Shown here: positions 44,547 through 53,752 of the stretch, one piece after another
Numbering within the stretch: position 1 is the stretch's first letter
Layout: every line of letters starts with the position of its first letter
DNA from: Calditrichota bacterium
GTDB lineage: Bacteria; Calditrichota; Calditrichia; Calditrichales; J004
NCBI GenBank assembly: GCA_013112635.1
Contig: JABFGF010000003.1
Location: forward strand, 372,001 to 436,000
Direction of reading: 5' to 3'
DNA length: 64,000 bases
Made by a program: the position numbers and the translations under genes
The notes under the pieces: generated by a model
Told to the model about the DNA's origin: nothing
The model's input: the letters and a program-made list of their open reading frames with translations, nothing else
Databases searched by the model: none

Positions 44547-47093
44547 ATGATTAGATCAGTACGCCATTTTTTGAAACCGATGTTTCTATTTCCATATTTT
44601 TTGGTTTTTTGGGGATTAGCTCAGGGACAAGGGGTTCAAAATGTAAATGTTCTAAATCGGTTCGATTTGACACATCATATTGATGATGGTGGTTCAATTG
44701 CAGATGTTTGGGGTTTTACCAAAGAAGACAGAGAGTTTGCTGTTATTGCATTGACTGAAACAGGCGTCACAATTGTCGATGTAACGGATCCATATAATCC
44801 TGTTGAGGCATCAGTTATTCCCATTCCACCAAGCGCAAGTCGTCTATATCATGTAAAACCATATAAAAATTATCTTTATGCTGTAATGCGCCCGGGACCG
44901 CTTCAAATAATTGACATGACTGATCCTTATAATGCTTTTGAGGTAACCACCTACAGCACAGGTTTTGATGAAGTTTATGGTTTATTTATATCAGATTCTT
45001 TAGCGCATCTCTATGATGTGGAAAGTTCTCGTTCCGGGGTTAGTTACATAATTCTGGACTTATCCGATCCAGAGAACCCGGTAGAACTTGGTGTATGGGG
45101 CAGAACCTATCATCATGTTTATACCCGAAATGATACTATGTTTGGATTTGTTTTGGGTGGCGAAGTGGATTTTGTGGACGTTTCTGACCCAGGTAGTTTT
45201 TCATTGATAACAACATGGGAAGCAGGATCAAAGAGTCACAGCGGTTGGCTAAATGATGGTGGCACAATTTTAACTACAGACCACGAAACGCCCGGTGGTC
45301 ATATGAAGGTATGGGATATTCCAACAAATGGTTCGACACCAACATTAATTTCTGAGTTTGAAACTTCAACAAATCAAATAGGTGAAGCAACACTCCACCA
45401 CACACGTTTTTATAATGATTTTATTTATACATCATACTGGATTGAATGCTTTCGATTAATTGATTTGAGCACCCCTGCGCTTCCTTTAGAAATAGCCGTT
45501 TATGATACAATTGATCCAAACCCGGATACAATGTATCGTGGTTTTTGGGGAACATATCCATATAACCCATCTCGTAATATACTTTCGACGGATGCCAAAT
45601 TCGGCCTTATAATTCTTGATTATCATCATGACGGGCCTGGAATACAACACCGGTCATTGGATAGTTTGGTAATGGGAGGAAATAGTATCCGCGGTGAATT
45701 TAACAGGGTGAATGGCACTTCTGTTGATGTTGCCTCATCTTCTGTTTTTTGGAGGACAACCCATAATGGAGCTTGGCAACAAACCGCCATTGATTCCTCC
45801 GGGCAACCTGATCAGTATTTTTTTGAAATAACATTGCCAGGACAAGCATCTACTCTGGAATATTATTTACAGGTAAAAGGAACAAATGGCAGGAAAACAA
45901 AAGCTCCGGGTATGGCACCACATTTAGAATATTATACATCTTCAATTTTTAATTCAACATTTAATATCGGGCAAGATGTTTATATCAGTGAAGTGTCTGA
46001 CGCGGCCAATACGCAAAATGAATTTTTGGAAATTCATAATTTAAGTAACAATGCCATTGATCTTGATGGGTTCAAACTTGTTCAATTTGAGGCCGGGTCG
46101 GATTTGAGATATAACAAATCTGTTTATGTTTTTGATTTTGGCCAGGATGAAAATGGCGTATCTTCAACAATCATTCCGGCAAATGGTTTTCTTATAATTG
46201 CCAGGGGAGCTAACCAGTCTGGATTTGAAACGGAGTGGGGAAGCTTGCCTGTAAACGCAAATTATAATTCCGGTAACAATAACTTACTTTTTGGTGAAAC
46301 CAATGCTTATCGCTGGGTATTACTATCGTCCTCAAACTCAAATAAAGCTGATGGTGTTTATATTGATGACAGTCAAAGTTTTATTGCAGGATCAGGATTT
46401 CGAAGCTATCAGGTTTCTGTTGGAAATTGGAATACTACAAGTTATACAGGAGCCACGCCGGGAAAATTAGATGGTGATCAAAGTTTGCCTGTTTCTTTAA
46501 TTTCTTTTAAAGCACTTAAAAAAGAAAATGGGGTTCAATTAAATTGGCAAACGAAATCTGAATTAAACAATGTTGGTTTTACTATTCTACAGTCATATGA
46601 AAAAAGTGAAGGATACAGCCATATTGATGATTATTCTACAAATAAATCGCTAAAAGGACTTGGTACAAATTCGCACGGAAAAGAGTATTCATATTTTGAT
46701 AATACAGGAAATGCAAATTCAGTTCTTTTTTACAAGCTTCAGCAAACTGATTTTAATGGAAGCACTGAGGAATTTGGGCCTTTAAGTGTTAATCTTGATA
46801 ATCAGAAACCACAAGATTTTCAACTACTTCAAAATTATCCAAACCCATTTAACATTGAAACTGTTTTTAGATTCTATTTACCAAAAAAGAAGGATAGGAT
46901 TTCTATTTCCATCTTTGCCGTGTCCGGAGAAAAGGTTCGATCAATAAACCTTGGTTCATTAAAAAAAGGTTATCATACATATACCTGGAATGGTAAAAAT
47001 AATAATAATGAAGTTGTGGCATCGGGAATTTATTTTTACTCCATTGTATATGATAAAACCCGGTTTTCAAAAAAACTTATTTTAATAAAATAG
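44547..47093 (+). CDS. Secreted choice-of-anchor-B/LVIVD-type protein with lamin-tail and sorting domains
   Basis: This 848-residue protein has an N-terminal hydrophobic signal segment (FLFPYFLVFWGLAQGQ). Residues 35-370 are propeller-type repeats with VDVTDPYNPVEASV and IDMTDPYN, as in choice-of-anchor-B and LVIVD proteins. Residues ~475-600 form a lamin-tail domain (YISEVSDAANTQNEFLEIHNL), then a fibronectin-like stretch (GVQLNWQTKSELNNVGF). The C-terminus is a sorting domain with NYPNPFNIETVF and tail KKLILIK. The role is probably surface adhesion or binding; no catalytic motif is visible. The start has a weak ribosome-binding site, and an internal Met 11 codons later is an alternative. 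The 279-base upstream gap shows no gene. Confidence 0.8.
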   Translation: MIRSVRHFLKPMFLFPYFLVFWGLAQGQGVQNVNVLNRFDLTHHIDDGGSIADVWGFTKEDREFAVIALTETGVTIVDVTDPYNPVEASVIPIPPSASRLYHVKPYKNYLYAVMRPGPLQIIDMTDPYNAFEVTTYSTGFDEVYGLFISDSLAHLYDVESSRSGVSYIILDLSDPENPVELGVWGRTYHHVYTRNDTMFGFVLGGEVDFVDVSDPGSFSLITTWEAGSKSHSGWLNDGGTILTTDHETPGGHMKVWDIPTNGSTPTLISEFETSTNQIGEATLHHTRFYNDFIYTSYWIECFRLIDLSTPALPLEIAVYDTIDPNPDTMYRGFWGTYPYNPSRNILSTDAKFGLIILDYHHDGPGIQHRSLDSLVMGGNSIRGEFNRVNGTSVDVASSSVFWRTTHNGAWQQTAIDSSGQPDQYFFEITLPGQASTLEYYLQVKGTNGRKTKAPGMAPHLEYYTSSIFNSTFNIGQDVYISEVSDAANTQNEFLEIHNLSNNAIDLDGFKLVQFEAGSDLRYNKSVYVFDFGQDENGVSSTIIPANGFLIIARGANQSGFETEWGSLPVNANYNSGNNNLLFGETNAYRWVLLSSSNSNKADGVYIDDSQSFIAGSGFRSYQVSVGNWNTTSYTGATPGKLDGDQSLPVSLISFKALKKENGVQLNWQTKSELNNVGFTILQSYEKSEGYSHIDDYSTNKSLKGLGTNSHGKEYSYFDNTGNANSVLFYKLQQTDFNGSTEEFGPLSVNLDNQKPQDFQLLQNYPNPFNIETVFRFYLPKKKDRISISIFAVSGEKVRSINLGSLKKGYHTYTWNGKNNNNEVVASGIYFYSIVYDKTRFSKKLILIK

Positions 47094-47101
47094 TGTAGGG
47101 C

Positions 47102-47126
47102 AATCTGAAAAGAAGACAGATTTTTT
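47102..47126 (+). terminator. Candidate terminator between convergent genes
   Basis: AATCTG (47102-47107) pairs with CAGATT (47117-47122) and continues into a T run to 47126. The stem is short (six pairs), but the position nine bases after the stop codon is right. Confidence 0.5.
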
Positions 47127-47130
47127 GAAT

Positions 47131-47901
47131 TCAATTTTGGTGAATCTTTGTTACAATTTTATTTAATAAGGCATCCTGCGAATATTTTTCTAATAGTTCA
47201 ATCTCTTGGAGAGATAGCTCTTTCTGCGCTTTTTGTTCAACATCATACGAGTAGTTTTCCCGTAACACATTTGGTGGTAAGGGTTTATCAAAAATATCTT
47301 TTAAAAAATATTCAGGATCGTATTCCAGCCCTAAGAATGAAATAATTCCATGGATAATTTTTTGCTGATTTTGGCCAAGCGAATTGTGATTGAGAATAAA
47401 AAGCCGGTCATGATATTTGTTGTATGCGGCTAAAAATCCTTTCAAGTAACTCAAATAGCGACCAAGATAATCATTTATTGAGATATTGCGTTTTTTGTAG
47501 GATGTATATTGATAAAGTGAATTTTTAAAAATTACGATGCATTTGGAATTAATTTTCTCCATTACAGAATCAAGCACAGGCATATAGGCCGGAGTCTTAT
47601 CTAAAATTAGCTGATCATTATCAAAAAGGGGCGAATAGTTTTTGATGCTTGAATACATGTCAGCCCAGGTTTTGCTCTTGCAGATATTATCTAGCTGTTC
47701 TTGATTTAAACCCCATTGGACAGGTGGTTTTTTGAGTGTCCATTTATAAAAAGGCTCAATACCAGGAAACTCATTTGGTGAATTTGCCAATAACATCCCG
47801 CCTTCAAATCCTCCTGCAATTTTAGGATGGCATTTCAATAAATTGGATAAGTAAGTTGTTCCGGAATGCTCCATCCCGGTCATCAATATAATTTCAGACA
47901 T
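47131..47901 (-). CDS. Sulfotransferase-family protein
   Basis: This 256-residue protein has the 5'-phosphosulfate-binding loop MTGMEHSGTTYLSNLLKCHP at the N-terminus, and the middle region LILDKTPAYMPVLDSVMEKI followed by IVIFKNSLYQYTSYKKR, equivalent to the 3'-phosphate-binding strand and helix. It would transfer sulfate from PAPS to a glycan or other acceptor, which is unknown here. There is no signal peptide. AGGAAATTAA precedes the ATG. It diverges from the glycosyltransferase gene 112 bases away, so the two might modify the same surface glycan. Confidence 0.82.
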   Translation of the reverse strand: MSEIILMTGMEHSGTTYLSNLLKCHPKIAGGFEGGMLLANSPNEFPGIEPFYKWTLKKPPVQWGLNQEQLDNICKSKTWADMYSSIKNYSPLFDNDQLILDKTPAYMPVLDSVMEKINSKCIVIFKNSLYQYTSYKKRNISINDYLGRYLSYLKGFLAAYNKYHDRLFILNHNSLGQNQQKIIHGIISFLGLEYDPEYFLKDIFDKPLPPNVLRENYSYDVEQKAQKELSLQEIELLEKYSQDALLNKIVTKIHQN

Positions 47902-48013
47902 TTAATTTCCTGAATTAAAAAATTGTTAAAATTGTATTTGTATTCCATCGCCTTGTTTCCAAACTTTATTAGCCTGATATTGAAAAACCCGATTATTTAT
48001 ATTAAAAATTAAT

Positions 48014-49015
48014 ATGCCACAAGTCTCGATTATCCTCCCCTTTTTTAATGCCGAAAAAACTTTGCTTAGAGCAATATCCAGCATAGCTGATCAAACACTT
48101 CGCGATATAGAAATTATCATGGTTGATAATAACTCAACTGATAAAAGCAGAACAATCTCAGAAAGCCAGGTAACGAAGGACCCCAGGTTTATTCTTATTT
48201 CAGAAAAGAAGCAGGGCGTTGTTTTTGCTTCTAATGCCGGCTCGGCGATAGCCAGTGGAAAATATATTTGCCGCATGGATGCCGATGATTGGTCGCATCC
48301 TGACCGACTGGAAAGGCAGGTGCAATTTTTGGAGGAAAATCCGGATTTTGGCGTTGTGGCAGGTTTGGTAGAATATGTTGGACATCATGAAAATACTCAA
48401 GGTTTTTCCCGCTATGTGGATTTGATTAATTCAATTCAAACTTATTCTCAAATTTCAAATCGCAGATTTATTGAATCGCCCATTGTCAATCCATCGGCTA
48501 TGTGGCGCAAAGAAGTTGCCGATAACCTGGGAATGTACCGTGATGGTAAATTCCCGGAGGATTATGAACTGTGGCTTCGTTGGCTGGGAGCTGGAATTAA
48601 AATGCATAAAATTCCCAGGCCTGTTTTAAAATGGCATGATTCGGATGGACGTCTTACCAGAACAGATAGGCGTTATTCAGACAAGGCTTTTTATGAAATT
48701 AAAACAAAATACCTGGCTGATTGGTTGAAAGATAATAATCCGCACCATCCGAATGTGGCCGTTTGGGGTGCCAGCAGAATTTCCCGTTTACGTGCCCGGA
48801 TACTGGAAAAACATGGCGTTCACATATCCTGCTATATTGATATTACCGGCAAACGCAAATTGGACAGAGAAGTAATCAATTATAAAGAAATCCCATCGCC
48901 TAAAGAGATGTTTATTTTAACATATATCCGTCAAGCCAATGCCCGGATTGAAATACAGGAGTTTTTAGAAAGCCGCGGTTATACTGAAGGCGAAAACTAC
49001 TTACTTATTTCTTAA
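48014..49015 (+). CDS. Family 2 glycosyltransferase
   Basis: This 333-residue protein has a GT-A catalytic domain: VSIILPFFNAEKTLLRAISS at the start, then IIMVDNNSTDKSR, the metal-binding MDADDW near residue 93 and a PEDYELWLRW acceptor-side motif near residue 180. The C-terminal 90 residues form a separate Rossmann-like module (VAVWGASRISRLRARILEKH, then CYIDITGKRKLDREV), as in some nucleoside-diphosphate-sugar-linked or DUF-type additions to GT2 enzymes. It is cytoplasmic with no TM helix. No clear ribosome-binding site is seen before the ATG. Confidence 0.88.
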   Translation: MPQVSIILPFFNAEKTLLRAISSIADQTLRDIEIIMVDNNSTDKSRTISESQVTKDPRFILISEKKQGVVFASNAGSAIASGKYICRMDADDWSHPDRLERQVQFLEENPDFGVVAGLVEYVGHHENTQGFSRYVDLINSIQTYSQISNRRFIESPIVNPSAMWRKEVADNLGMYRDGKFPEDYELWLRWLGAGIKMHKIPRPVLKWHDSDGRLTRTDRRYSDKAFYEIKTKYLADWLKDNNPHHPNVAVWGASRISRLRARILEKHGVHISCYIDITGKRKLDREVINYKEIPSPKEMFILTYIRQANARIEIQEFLESRGYTEGENYLLIS

Positions 49016-49034
49016 TCAATCTATACCTTTTTTA

Positions 49035-49496
49035 TCAGGTTTTTCTCGTAAGGGTATAAGTGATGAGTGTTCCTTCTTCATTTTCTGTAACCGTAAATGT
49101 GTCCTCAATAAGAATATAAGTTACAGCAACTGTCTCGGTAACCGGTGTGCCATTTACTTGCTGAACATTGATATCCATTTCGTTTTCATTTTCATCAACA
49201 TATATAAAACCAGATTCTGACCAGAGTTGACCGCCACTTATGTCAACTTGTTCAAAAGCATAGGCACCGTTTTCATAGATATGAAAGCGTGCTTCAACAG
49301 CGTATTCATCCCATCCCATTACTGTACCAAGACTATCTTGATTACCATCAACCGTTACAGAACTAAATATCCAAGTACCAACCATTTCTGTCAGCGGTTT
49401 GCCTTCACCTTCAGATTCTGTCGAGTTATCTGTACTTTCGCTACAGCTAAAAAAAACCAGCATAGAAAAGAGAATTACAAAATTAATTAGTTTCAT
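49035..49496 (-). CDS. Small lipoprotein with lipocalin-like beta domain
   Basis: The ATG at 49496 follows a strong GGAGGCGAC and opens MKLINFVILFSMLVFFSCSE, a lipoprotein signal with the acylated Cys at about residue 18. A longer in-frame ATG at 49595 would bury it. The mature 135 residues begin with a serine/glutamate-rich linker (STDNSTESEGEGK) and continue with alternating strands: MVGTWIFSSVTVDG, ARFHIYENGAYAFEQ and VAVTYILIEDTFTVTENEEG. That is the look of lipocalin-like/DUF4923-type lipoproteins of the FCB group. The exact family is uncertain. Confidence 0.7.
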   Translation of the reverse strand: MKLINFVILFSMLVFFSCSESTDNSTESEGEGKPLTEMVGTWIFSSVTVDGNQDSLGTVMGWDEYAVEARFHIYENGAYAFEQVDISGGQLWSESGFIYVDENENEMDINVQQVNGTPVTETVAVTYILIEDTFTVTENEEGTLITYTLTRKT

Positions 49497-49653
49497 GTCG
49501 CCTCCATTAGATTTTGAGAAGTTTAGTAATATTTTATGGTGTTTTTTTGCATGGGCCAAAATAAGATGACGCAGATCAAATATCAATAAATCCATATTTT
49601 GAAAGAAAAACCCAGTTACCCGGATTTTCCTCTCTTTTTGGGGGAACCATCTG

Positions 49654-51549
49654 TTAACGCAAAAGAATCATTTTGTGTGCTAGACTAAACTGATCCGATT
49701 GAAGGTGAATATAATAAACTCCTGACGGCTGATCTTCAGCATTCCATTTCATTTTATATTGTCCACCGGAAAGTGCACCATCATGAAGGGTTGTAACCAA
49801 CATTCCAAGATTATTATAAATATTCAATTTCAAATTATGCTGATCACTATGGGTAGTAGGCACATCAAAACTTATGGTTGTTTGAGGATTAAAAGGATTT
49901 GGGTAAGCCCCATGTAGCGCAAATTTTTCGATCATACCATTTTCACTAAAAAATCCTTTTTCAGAATTTGGTGTAGCGCTAATAATAGAATGATATGTTA
50001 AAACACCGCTGTAGTCCAAATCTGCAAGGCGGTAATAATATGTAAATCCATTAAGCACATTTTCATCAACAAATGAATAATTTGTTTCATAGCTCACTGA
50101 GCCCTGGCCATCTATTCTTGAAACAGTCTCAAAAATATTACCGTCTTCACTTCGTTCTAAAATAAAAGCGGCATTATTTAATTCTGAAGCAGTAGTCCAT
50201 TTTAAGAGAATCTGTGAATTACCGGGAGTTGCTGTAAATGAAGTGAGTTCAACCGGTAAAGATAAATCTGCAATGTTTTCATAGACATAAAAAGTACCTT
50301 CATCTTCACTCCAAGGGTCATCGCCGGGAGAACCCATAACAGAATTATCGGCATTAATAGCGACCGATTCGCCATACCTGTCAAAATTATCACCGTCGAA
50401 CAACGAGACTGATTTACTTGTTTGGCTCCAGGATGAACCACTTCTTAAAAAAGCGTAAGCCGCACCGGTTTCCGTATTTTCGCCAGGTGCACCAACAAGC
50501 GCATAATCTCCGTTAATGGAAACAGAATAACCAAACTCATCTGAAGCTGCAGCATCGGAAGCGGTCAGCTTGCTAACCTGGCCCCAATTATCAGTTCCAC
50601 CCTGGTTACGATTAAATACGTATGCAGCTCCGGCACCAGCTCCACCGGCATCTTCACCAACGGCTCCAACAATGACATTATTACCGCTAATAGAAACAGA
50701 TCCTCCAAAACGATCAAGATTTTGGGCATCCGAAGCAGTAAGTTTTTTAACCTGTCCCCAGTTCTCTGCGCCACCAAAATTACGAGAGAAAATATAGGCT
50801 GCACCTAGATCATTGCTACTGCCACCGCCATGGTCATCAACACTTGCGCCAACAACAATAAGGTCCCCGCTAATAGAGACCGATGAACCAAACTCAGAAT
50901 CGCTGGCAGCACCAGAAGCAGTAAGTTTTTTTACAAGCCCCCAATTATCTATACCGCCAAAGTTACGGCCATAAAGAAAGGCTGCCCCTGCATTCGAGTT
51001 ATCGCCAATTGCCCCAACAAGGGCATAGTCACCATTTATACTTACAGAAAAGCCAAAATTTAGATTTGAAGCACCTGGACTGACCGAGAGTTTTTTTGCT
51101 TCGCCCCAGGTTTCGGATCCTCCCTGGAAGCGATCAAAAATATAAGCGGCGCCATCATCTGTGTTTAATTCATCCGCAAATGGAGCCCCAACGATGGCGT
51201 TTTTTCCGGCAACAGCATATCCGTCAATGGAGACAGAATATCCGAACTCATCATCTGCCACTGAAGGATTAGCCCAGAGTTCCCAAACATTAAAATCCCA
51301 ATCATCATTACCCGGCCCGCTTCTTTCAAAAATATAAGCCTTGCCAGTTTGGTCACATCCAGCACCACCACAGTCTATCATACCAAAAGGAGCGCCGACA
51401 ACAATAAAATCCCCACTAATGGAAACTGCAGAGCCAAGTTCTGCAAACTCCTGGATATCCGAATCCGGAGCTTCAACTCTTACTTCACTTGCAAGTAAAA
51501 AGCTAAAGCTAAAAAGTAAAATCAAGATTAAAAGGTTTCCGTTTTTCAT
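49654..51549 (-). CDS. Secreted FG-GAP repeat protein with C-terminal sorting domain
   Basis: This 631-residue protein has a signal peptide (MKNGNLLILILLFSFSFLLA). Seven FG-GAP-like repeats of about 55-60 residues follow, with motifs such as FGYSVSINGDYALVGAPG and FGSSVSISGDLIVVGAS, consistent with a seven-bladed propeller. A fibronectin-like segment (LPVELTSFTATPGNSQILLK, WTTASELNNAAFILERSEDG) and a sorting domain (YPNPFNPQTTISF, tail HKMILLR) complete it. Likely role: surface-exposed or secreted binding protein. GGGAGGATGAA precedes the ATG. It is the last sorted gene of a minus-strand series running back to 58843. Confidence 0.88.
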   Translation of the reverse strand: MKNGNLLILILLFSFSFLLASEVRVEAPDSDIQEFAELGSAVSISGDFIVVGAPFGMIDCGGAGCDQTGKAYIFERSGPGNDDWDFNVWELWANPSVADDEFGYSVSIDGYAVAGKNAIVGAPFADELNTDDGAAYIFDRFQGGSETWGEAKKLSVSPGASNLNFGFSVSINGDYALVGAIGDNSNAGAAFLYGRNFGGIDNWGLVKKLTASGAASDSEFGSSVSISGDLIVVGASVDDHGGGSSNDLGAAYIFSRNFGGAENWGQVKKLTASDAQNLDRFGGSVSISGNNVIVGAVGEDAGGAGAGAAYVFNRNQGGTDNWGQVSKLTASDAAASDEFGYSVSINGDYALVGAPGENTETGAAYAFLRSGSSWSQTSKSVSLFDGDNFDRYGESVAINADNSVMGSPGDDPWSEDEGTFYVYENIADLSLPVELTSFTATPGNSQILLKWTTASELNNAAFILERSEDGNIFETVSRIDGQGSVSYETNYSFVDENVLNGFTYYYRLADLDYSGVLTYHSIISATPNSEKGFFSENGMIEKFALHGAYPNPFNPQTTISFDVPTTHSDQHNLKLNIYNNLGMLVTTLHDGALSGGQYKMKWNAEDQPSGVYYIHLQSDQFSLAHKMILLR

Positions 51550-51670
51550 TTCATCCTCCCTGATAATTAGTTTTGGTCGATGTTTATGTGGAATTGGTTT
51601 GGGTCTTAATTATAAAGGGAAAAAAGAATGGGGAAAAAGCTCAAATATGTTGATATATTTTTTAGAAGTA

Positions 51671-51752
51671 TAAAAAAGGATTGGATCATTTCGATCTTTT
51701 TTACCAATGGCCTTTGGAATTTAAAAGATTCAAATGGAACTGATCCAATCCT
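51671..51752 (-). terminator. Long imperfect hairpin terminator of the second subtilase
   Basis: On the minus strand, the element begins 27 bases after the stop. AGGATTGGATCA (51677-51688 on the plus strand) pairs perfectly with TGATCCAATCCT (51741-51752), and inner pairs ATCTTTT/AAAAGAT extend the structure. The minus strand then reads TTTTTATAC. The 76-base hairpin is larger than typical and resembles the one at 23542-23612 in design. Confidence 0.65.
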
Positions 51753-51778
51753 AAATTGAAAAGTTAGCTAATATTTCT

Positions 51779-53710
51779 TCATTTCATCAAAAGCATCTTG
51801 CGGTTTAAAACTAAATTTCCAGCTCTGATTTGGTAAATGTAAACACCGCTGCTTGCAGGTTTTCCCTTAAGATTATTTCCGTTCCAGGTAATTTTATAAC
51901 TTCCTGCAGATTGACGTTCATTTACCAAAGTTGATACTCTCCTTCCCTGCATATCAAAGATTTCAAGTTTTACAGTTTCGGCTTTTGGCAAATTATAATG
52001 GATTGTAGTAGATGGATTAAAAGGATTTGGAAAGTTTTGTGCAAGAAAGAAATTATCTGGTTTGGCTTTATTTCCGGATACAATGCTAGTTGGTCCTAAA
52101 ATTGACGATATGGCTGCGAAAGCATCTGTTTTTCCGTGTCCCCATTTATTATTTGGAACCTCTCCGGTAAATGCGTCACTTCTGGCAGTATTTTCAAGAA
52201 TACTTTTTACCTGGCTTGCATCAAGGGAAGAATCGGCCTCTAGCATTAAGGCAATAATACCGGTAAGGGCCGGAGCTGCTCCGCTTACTGCTCCAAGTGT
52301 GCCGTACATTCCATTTCCATCTTGTACCAAAACGTGGTTGAGTGAAGCAAAATATGATCTGGGCGCATAGGCGCAAATGTTGGTATTGCCAGGAACACTC
52401 ACTGTAATTCCAAGCCTGCCATCGTAGGTTGGCCCAACGCCACTACCTGGCCATAGCTCACCCTCACCAACCTCATTTCCAATATCGGTTCTGGTTATGC
52501 CATCGATATCAATCCAATTTTGGCGTAAAACATATGAGTTTGGCGTGATATTATTATGAGCAGAAGCGAGATCCCAAATGGTGTAACCCGGAACCACGAA
52601 ACTTTCAAAACTATTATTATTACCATGAAATATTCGTGAAGGATTAAGGGATGTATGGAAGGTTCCGTTATTAACTTGTGTCCCGATTAAGCGAATTGTA
52701 AAGCTGCCCAATGATTTAATAAAATCTATAAATAATTCTTTTTTATTGTTTTCTGCATTGTAAAAATCCACCGCACTTCCATTATGATAATAATTGAATT
52801 CACTGTAAAAATGTTGCGCGCGTTGACTGTTGAAGAATGGGGATGATAAAGGTCCAAGATTTCCAGTCGGTGTTATTATTTCCACATCAAACCGATCTTC
52901 TTCATCATACCACAAATCGAATCTTAAAAAAGAAGTTGTTTTATTTATTTTTATTTCAATTGTATCACCCTGGCTGATTGTCCCGGAAGCGTGGTTATCC
53001 ATTCCTCCGCCATCACTGCTGCCTGAAACAAATATCTGTCCGGGGTGTCCGGGTCCAAATTCAGAATCAATCATTCGGGAAAGAGAACTGCTGCCATCCA
53101 TAGGTGCACCAATACTTCCAAAATTTGCAAGCATCACAAAAGGCATGTTCATTTCAGATGCTTTCGATTTTACAAAAGTAATCGCGGTTTGGATATAGTC
53201 TGGATTATAGAACGCTGCTTCAGCTGCTTCACCGTTATGCGCAGGAGCTCCCTCAGACGTTATTTTTACTATTATAAAGGACGCTTCAGGGGCGATTCCC
53301 TGATATTTGCCGGCACTGACAGCTCCATTTCCACCGGCAATTCCTGCTGTTGCAGTTCCATGTCCAACGGCATCTCTTGTAGATAAACGAATACCTGTCG
53401 ACAAAGCTGTGTCAATATCAGCCTGGTTATAAATGGTACCTATTCCATAGGGATTATTTGAAGCAGTTGCGCCGGCAGGATCGAGCATATCATAAATTGC
53501 CAGGATTCGGCTGCTACCATCATCATTTGTAAAATCAGGATGTTCATAATCTATACCACGATCTAAAATGGCAATGATAACTCCATTTCCTTTTAGCCCA
53601 TAAGTTGCTTGAACACTATCAACTTTTGTTTCCGAAAGAAGAAGTTCACTTGCATGAGAATTTAAAATTACTAAACATAAGATTGTTAGAATCAATAATA
53701 GGATTTTCAT
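51779..53710 (-). CDS. Secreted subtilisin-like (S8) protease with C-terminal sorting domain
   Basis: This 643-residue protein has a signal peptide (MKILLLILTILCLVILNSHA) and a triad formed by Asp in AILDRGIDYEHPDF, His in DAVGHGTATAG and Ser in LGAVSGAAPALTG. The serine motif is divergent from the canonical GTSMASP, but the nucleophile and proline are kept. A large insert between His and Ser (residues ~190-430) carries its own beta domain. The C-terminus is NFPNPFNPSTTI with tail RKMLLMK. It is expected to act outside the cell. AAGGTGAAA precedes the ATG. The neighbours upstream are on the same strand, 42 bases away. Confidence 0.9.
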   Translation of the reverse strand: MKILLLILTILCLVILNSHASELLLSETKVDSVQATYGLKGNGVIIAILDRGIDYEHPDFTNDDGSSRILAIYDMLDPAGATASNNPYGIGTIYNQADIDTALSTGIRLSTRDAVGHGTATAGIAGGNGAVSAGKYQGIAPEASFIIVKITSEGAPAHNGEAAEAAFYNPDYIQTAITFVKSKASEMNMPFVMLANFGSIGAPMDGSSSLSRMIDSEFGPGHPGQIFVSGSSDGGGMDNHASGTISQGDTIEIKINKTTSFLRFDLWYDEEDRFDVEIITPTGNLGPLSSPFFNSQRAQHFYSEFNYYHNGSAVDFYNAENNKKELFIDFIKSLGSFTIRLIGTQVNNGTFHTSLNPSRIFHGNNNSFESFVVPGYTIWDLASAHNNITPNSYVLRQNWIDIDGITRTDIGNEVGEGELWPGSGVGPTYDGRLGITVSVPGNTNICAYAPRSYFASLNHVLVQDGNGMYGTLGAVSGAAPALTGIIALMLEADSSLDASQVKSILENTARSDAFTGEVPNNKWGHGKTDAFAAISSILGPTSIVSGNKAKPDNFFLAQNFPNPFNPSTTIHYNLPKAETVKLEIFDMQGRRVSTLVNERQSAGSYKITWNGNNLKGKPASSGVYIYQIRAGNLVLNRKMLLMK

Positions 53711-53752
53711 TTTTCACCTTGTTTTTTCTATCTACGTTTAGGAAATATTTCC

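Noticed and set aside
49497-49595. Longer start for the small lipoprotein
   Set aside because: The strong GGAGG sits before ATG 49496, and the lipoprotein signal starts there.
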